NCBI GenBank assembly: GCA_964498125.1
Contig: CAZCGE010000133.1
Span: 1 to 40,094 of the forward strand
Direction of reading: 5' to 3'
Source of the DNA: CAMDBL01 sp964498125
GTDB taxonomy: Bacteria; Pseudomonadota; Alphaproteobacteria; Rhizobiales; Hyphomicrobiaceae
Length of the DNA stretch: 40,094 bases
The notes beneath the pieces were generated by a model. The model was given only the letters and a program-made list of their open reading frames with translations. It made no database searches and was not told the DNA's origin. Numbering within the stretch: position 1 is the stretch's first letter; the number at the start of each line of letters is the position of its first letter. Positions 37,157 through 40,094 of this stretch are shown in pieces. The position numbers and the translations under genes were made by a program.

Positions 37157-37240
37157 TTGGAATTGTCGATGCGATTGAACGTGCTCGCGACGGTCTTCTC
37201 GTTCGGCTTCATCAGCGCCGTCGTCTTGGGGATGATCTGA
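37157..37240 (+). CDS. 27-aa hydrophobic smORF
   Basis: AGGAGG at 37146-37151 lies 5 nt before TTG at 37157. The reading is MELS then MRLNVLATVFSFGFISAVVLGMI and stop: one transmembrane-length hydrophobic helix with a basic residue before it. The ideal ribosome-binding site and the coherent hydrophobic stretch favour a real small membrane protein or leader peptide. The ATG at 37169 is too far from AGGAGG. Function unknown. Confidence 0.5.
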   Translation: MELSMRLNVLATVFSFGFISAVVLGMI

Positions 37241-37315
37241 GAGCAGGCGCTGCGACCTCGAGAGGAACGCAGAGAACGCCTAGACTTAGCGAAATTCCAG
37301 GTGTGATTGCACAGC

Positions 37316-37347
37316 GAGGCGCGGCATTCCATTGAGGGCCGCGCCTC
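37316..37347 (+). terminator. Terminator-like hairpin after the smORF
   Basis: Perfect 10-bp stem GAGGCGCGGC (37316-37325) / GCCGCGCCTC (37338-37347), loop of 12, followed by TGCTGTTTCTG. It would end a transcript of about 200 nt that holds the smORF, which could also act as a small RNA. Confidence 0.55.
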
Positions 37348-37421
37348 TGCTGTTTCTGCAAACCCAAGGCACCGATCCGGCCGAAACGAGTGTTCCGACG
37401 CCAGCGTTCGGTTCCCACTTG

Positions 37422-37514
37422 CTTCGTCATGCCGGCGAAGGCCGGCACCCACGACAGGCCATCGCACGTGCTGTGTTTTGTCGTGGGTCCCGACCTTCGT
37501 CGGGATGACGGAAG
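37422..37514. repeat. Paired-hairpin repeat, family C
   Basis: Outer ends CGTCAT / ATGACG. Hairpin 1 is GCCGGC-GAAG-GCCGGC (37431-37446). Hairpin 2 is TCCCGAC-CTTC-GTCGGGA (37488-37505). CCCACGACA (37448-37456) also pairs with TGTCGTGGG nearer the second. The two loops GAAG and CTTC are complementary. It lies just after the stop of the minus-strand membrane protein gene. Similar GTCATGCCGGC...GGGATGAC strings are common in alphaproteobacterial intergenic DNA (recalled). Confidence 0.85.
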
Positions 37515-37542
37515 TAGGGAATCATCGGTTGGCGCCAGAACA

Positions 37543-37884
37543 CTAGCGCTTGATGTGATAGCCCGCGATCGCCAGGGCCAGCAGGATCGCCAGCGGCGGG
37601 GCTGGCAGGGGGACCCCCAGCATCTGCGGCACCCTGAAGACCACGATGGCGGCCCCTGCCAAGCCGCCCGCCAGCGCCCAGGCCAGTGCCTCCGGCGAAG
37701 GCCGCCCCCACGGCTTCCACACGAGACCGGCACTCAGGCCGACCAGCCAAATGATCGCCGCGGCGATCGCGGCCTTGATGAAGACCTGCTGGTCGCCGCC
37801 GACCGAGACGTAGCGCTCGATGGCCGGAGTGCCCCACCAGCCAATGACGATCTGCAGTGCAACCAGCGCTATCCGACCGATCAT
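37543..37884 (-). CDS. Small inner-membrane protein of unknown function
   Basis: 113 aa, about four hydrophobic helices: IALVALQIVIGWWG, FIKAAIAAAIIWLVGLSAGLV, EALAWALAGGLAGAAIVVF and LAILLALAIAGYH. The ATG at 37884 has GGAG about 6 nt upstream. It ends in TAG. I do not recognise the family. It is divergent from the quinone-reductase-like gene, with about 158 bp between starts. Confidence 0.6.
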   Translation of the reverse strand: MIGRIALVALQIVIGWWGTPAIERYVSVGGDQQVFIKAAIAAAIIWLVGLSAGLVWKPWGRPSPEALAWALAGGLAGAAIVVFRVPQMLGVPLPAPPLAILLALAIAGYHIKR

Positions 37885-38042
37885 TGTTCTCTCCGACAAG
37901 CACAGCCTGCACCAATCAGGCGCCAGAAGCAGAAGGCATCTTGCGCCTGCCTCATAGCGGTATAGGCTCTCGTTCTGTTGATGCCGAGACCGGCCAAGCA
38001 GTTAAGGCGCTGCACGCGACATGCCATGCGACGAGGAACGCC

Positions 38043-38975
38043 ATGAAAGCCATCACGACCGACAAAGACAAGCGGCTGATCATCACCGACGTCGATCCGC
38101 CGGCGCCGCAGCGCGGCGAGGCGCTGATCCGCGTGCATTCGATCTCGGTCAACCGCGGCGAGATACGCCGCTCGCTCGCCGCCAATCCTGGCTTCCGGCC
38201 TGGCTGGGATGTTGCCGGCGTGGTCGAGGTGGCGGCCGCCAACGGTTCTGGCCCCAAAGCCGGTGACCGGGTGGTCGGGCTGCTGCCCGTGGCAGCCTGG
38301 GCCGAGCAAGTGGCGATCACAACGGACAACCTGGCCGTGCTGCCCGAGGGCGTCAGTTTCGCGGCGGCGTCCTGCTTGCCGGTCGCCGGGTTGACGGCCA
38401 TGCATGCGCTGTCGAAGCGGGGCGATCTGATTGCACGCAAGGTGCTGATCACCGGCCCGACCGGCGGCGTTGGCCACTTTGCCACGCAGCTGGCGCGGCT
38501 GCAGGGCGCGCACGTGGTGGCGGCGGTGCGCGACGAAAAACAAGCCGAGTTCGCCCGCGAGCATGGCGCCCGTACCGTGGCCGTGATCGGCGCCGACCCG
38601 GCCAAGGCCGCCGAGTTCGGCCCCTACGACCTGATCCTGGAATCGGTCGGTGGTGAATCGATGTCGGCGGCAACCCGGATGCTGGCGGTCAATGGCACCT
38701 GCGTCACCTTCGGCATTTCCGGCGGCACCGAGGGCAAAATCGATCTCTCGCCGTTCTACATCAAGGGCGGCGGCTCGATCTATGGCCTTGCCGTGTTTCA
38801 CGAGTTGGCGCGTGAGCCGGCGCGGATCGGCCTGGCGCGGTTGCTGTCGCTGCTCGCCGACAAACAGCTCAAGGTGCACATTGCCGTCGAAAAACCCTGG
38901 ACGGCGATCGACGAGGTGGCGCGCGATCTGCAGAACCGCCGCTACATCGGCAAGGCCGTTCTGCACCTGAAATAA
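38043..38975 (+). CDS. Zinc-free quinone oxidoreductase-like (MDR family)
   Basis: 310 aa. GroES-like N-terminal half (MKAITTDKDKRLIITDVDPP, SVNRGEIRR) and a Rossmann half with LITGPTGGVGHFATQLARLQGAHVV near residue 140 for NADPH. No zinc-ligand Cys/His set is seen, which fits quinone oxidoreductase or enal reductase enzymes. The ATG at 38043 has GAGGAA 5 nt upstream. The physiological substrate is unknown. Confidence 0.88.
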   Translation: MKAITTDKDKRLIITDVDPPAPQRGEALIRVHSISVNRGEIRRSLAANPGFRPGWDVAGVVEVAAANGSGPKAGDRVVGLLPVAAWAEQVAITTDNLAVLPEGVSFAAASCLPVAGLTAMHALSKRGDLIARKVLITGPTGGVGHFATQLARLQGAHVVAAVRDEKQAEFAREHGARTVAVIGADPAKAAEFGPYDLILESVGGESMSAATRMLAVNGTCVTFGISGGTEGKIDLSPFYIKGGGSIYGLAVFHELAREPARIGLARLLSLLADKQLKVHIAVEKPWTAIDEVARDLQNRRYIGKAVLHLK

Positions 38976-39021
38976 AGGGTCGCGTCAGGGACGGCGCAAC
39001 GGCCTGTAGCGTCGCATCGAC

Positions 39022-39870
39022 CTACCAGGTGACCGACAGCTTGAATTTCCCGGTGAGATCCGGCGTCGCCTCGGTCAGGCCGAACAATACGCCCATCTGC
39101 AGCTCGGCTTTCGGGCCGCCGGCCTCCTTGGCCTCGCCGCCGCCCAGCTTCATCGGCCGGCCAGCGCCGCTGCCGGCGCCGAACAGGTTGCCGTCGAGGA
39201 TCAGCACGGGCCCGATGCGGTGCTCCTGGAATTCGATCCCAGGCGCATTGCCGATGTCGGGGATCGAGCCGAAGCCCTCGAGCGCCAGCGCAACGTGATC
39301 CACGAGTTCGCGCTTCACCTGCCAGGCGTAGGCAAAGGCGATGCCCGGCTCGTTGTTGCGGCCAAAGGTGCGCTCGAACAGCGGGTTGAGCGTCAGCGAC
39401 AGCTTGTCGTCGCCAAAGCCGATCAGCGGCCCGAACGTCACGGTATTGGTCTCGTCGTGGTGGACAGCCGCGTCCATGCCCGTGAACCACGAGATGACCG
39501 GCATGCCATTGTGCGGCTTCAACAGCACATATTGCGCCTCGACGCCGACCGTCGACGCGCGCAGTCCGCTGCGACGCGGGGGAACGCCGTTGGCGTCGGG
39601 TTCCGGCAAAGGCTGATCCAGATTGATCTTGGCGCCGAGCTTGAAGCGATCGGTGAAGCCGTAGCTGACGCCCAGTTCCCAGCTCTGGCGCACGCGATCG
39701 GCATTTTCTGGAAAGCCCGCCTGCACCGCGGCGGGGAGCGAAACCTCTCGCTCGCCCTTCTCGACATCGGCGCCCTTGACATCGAACGTACCGGCCGCGG
39801 CCGGCCAGGACGCCACGCTCGCCAATGCCAGGATCGACATGCACGCGGCCCATCTAGGAGTGGAATGCAT
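39022..39870 (-). CDS. Outer-membrane beta-barrel-like exported protein
   Basis: 282 aa from the ATG at 39870; the signal peptide ends near AAA-GTFDV. The rest has alternating-hydrophobicity strands (WELGVSYGFTDRFKLGAKINLD, shown in part as WELGVSYGFTDRF; VGVEAQYVLL; PGIAFAYAWQVKREL; LTGKFKLSVTW) and ends in an aromatic Trp, as outer-membrane barrels do. It resembles proteins described as transporter or MetA-like phenol-pathway barrels, but this is only a fold-level likeness. A longer start at 39909 is possible but spoils the signal peptide. Confidence 0.65.
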   Translation of the reverse strand: MHSTPRWAACMSILALASVASWPAAAGTFDVKGADVEKGEREVSLPAAVQAGFPENADRVRQSWELGVSYGFTDRFKLGAKINLDQPLPEPDANGVPPRRSGLRASTVGVEAQYVLLKPHNGMPVISWFTGMDAAVHHDETNTVTFGPLIGFGDDKLSLTLNPLFERTFGRNNEPGIAFAYAWQVKRELVDHVALALEGFGSIPDIGNAPGIEFQEHRIGPVLILDGNLFGAGSGAGRPMKLGGGEAKEAGGPKAELQMGVLFGLTEATPDLTGKFKLSVTW

Positions 39871-40094
39871 GCTCAATTGTTCCGAATCAGCTCGAAGTTG
39901 GATGAGCATCTAGCACATTCTTCTTGGAGCAAAACTCGCGGCATCGCGCGACTACAGCAATTCTCAATGTGACTCCCATCCCGGGACTGTTGGGTGTGGT
40001 GGTTTGACTCATCGACCCGCGTCGTGCACTTCGATTCAAGCGCCTCATGGTGCTCGAATCGCTCATCGACGGCCTCAAGGGCCTGTGTGCGACC

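Noticed and set aside
40047..40094. Possible start of a gene reading MVLESLIDGLKGLCAT at the window end
   Set aside because: Only 16 codons are visible, there is no ribosome-binding site, and I could not place it in a family.

Overview
The window is GC-rich apart from one AT-rich island, and reads as a chromosomal segment of an alphaproteobacterium, probably Hyphomicrobiales or Rhodospirillales-like. The RpoH has the alphaproteobacterial type of N-terminus and RpoH box. There are also KpsC/KpsS capsule glycosyltransferases, DUF6152/DUF6644 proteins, and dispersed paired-hairpin repeats. I saw no tRNA, rRNA, CRISPR array, integrase or classical IS transposase.

Layout. 1-1400: the tail of a Uma2-type nuclease gene, then a lone HEPN/AbiU2-like gene bracketed by GTCCCCAAT-type repeats. 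1476-4240: argJ and glpK. 4472-6397: a secreted protein with a candidate Cys/His/Asp triad. 6588-11281: a Pls/PosA-type non-ribosomal peptide synthetase and its own phosphopantetheinyl transferase, 2 bp apart; this is the most interesting biosynthetic unit. 11385-13568: a lytic transglycosylase, a vapBC toxin-antitoxin pair, and a second copy of the transglycosylase gene tail after vapBC. 13577-16966: a paired-hairpin repeat, mtnA, an FHA/membrane protein, and DUF6152 and DUF6644 genes separated by a 112-bp inverted repeat. 17289-19776: a run of small exported proteins (two 42-aa paralogues, then two Cys-pair paralogues) around a TIR-transmembrane-ectodomain protein. 19863-25709: a DMT transporter, a second copy of the paired-hairpin repeat, and a four-gene Gld-type ABC operon.

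25899-28049: hisF with an in-frame insertion made of two GGGGTCAGACCC hairpins, and an iron-type binding-protein gene broken by one amber codon. 28108-33300: an L-2-hydroxyglutarate dehydrogenase-like oxidoreductase and a capsule/Kdo-linker set of two tandem KpsS-like proteins and a one-module KpsC-like protein. 33528-36717: a VOC ring-cleaving dioxygenase-like gene with a duplicated ribosome-binding segment, rpoH with a hairpin just before its start, and acuI. 36718-37542: an AT-rich island, a 27-codon hydrophobic smORF, a terminator-like hairpin and a third family of paired-hairpin repeat. 37543-39870: a small membrane protein, a quinone-reductase-like gene and an outer-membrane-barrel-like protein.

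Two themes run through the window. The first is cell-envelope and secreted products: the Pls-like synthetase, transglycosylase, capsule enzymes, Gld ABC system, micropeptides and barrel protein. The second is small palindromic repeats of at least three sequence families that share a two-hairpin design, one of which has become part of a protein-coding gene (hisF). All functions are inferred from sequence features read by eye; no database search was run.
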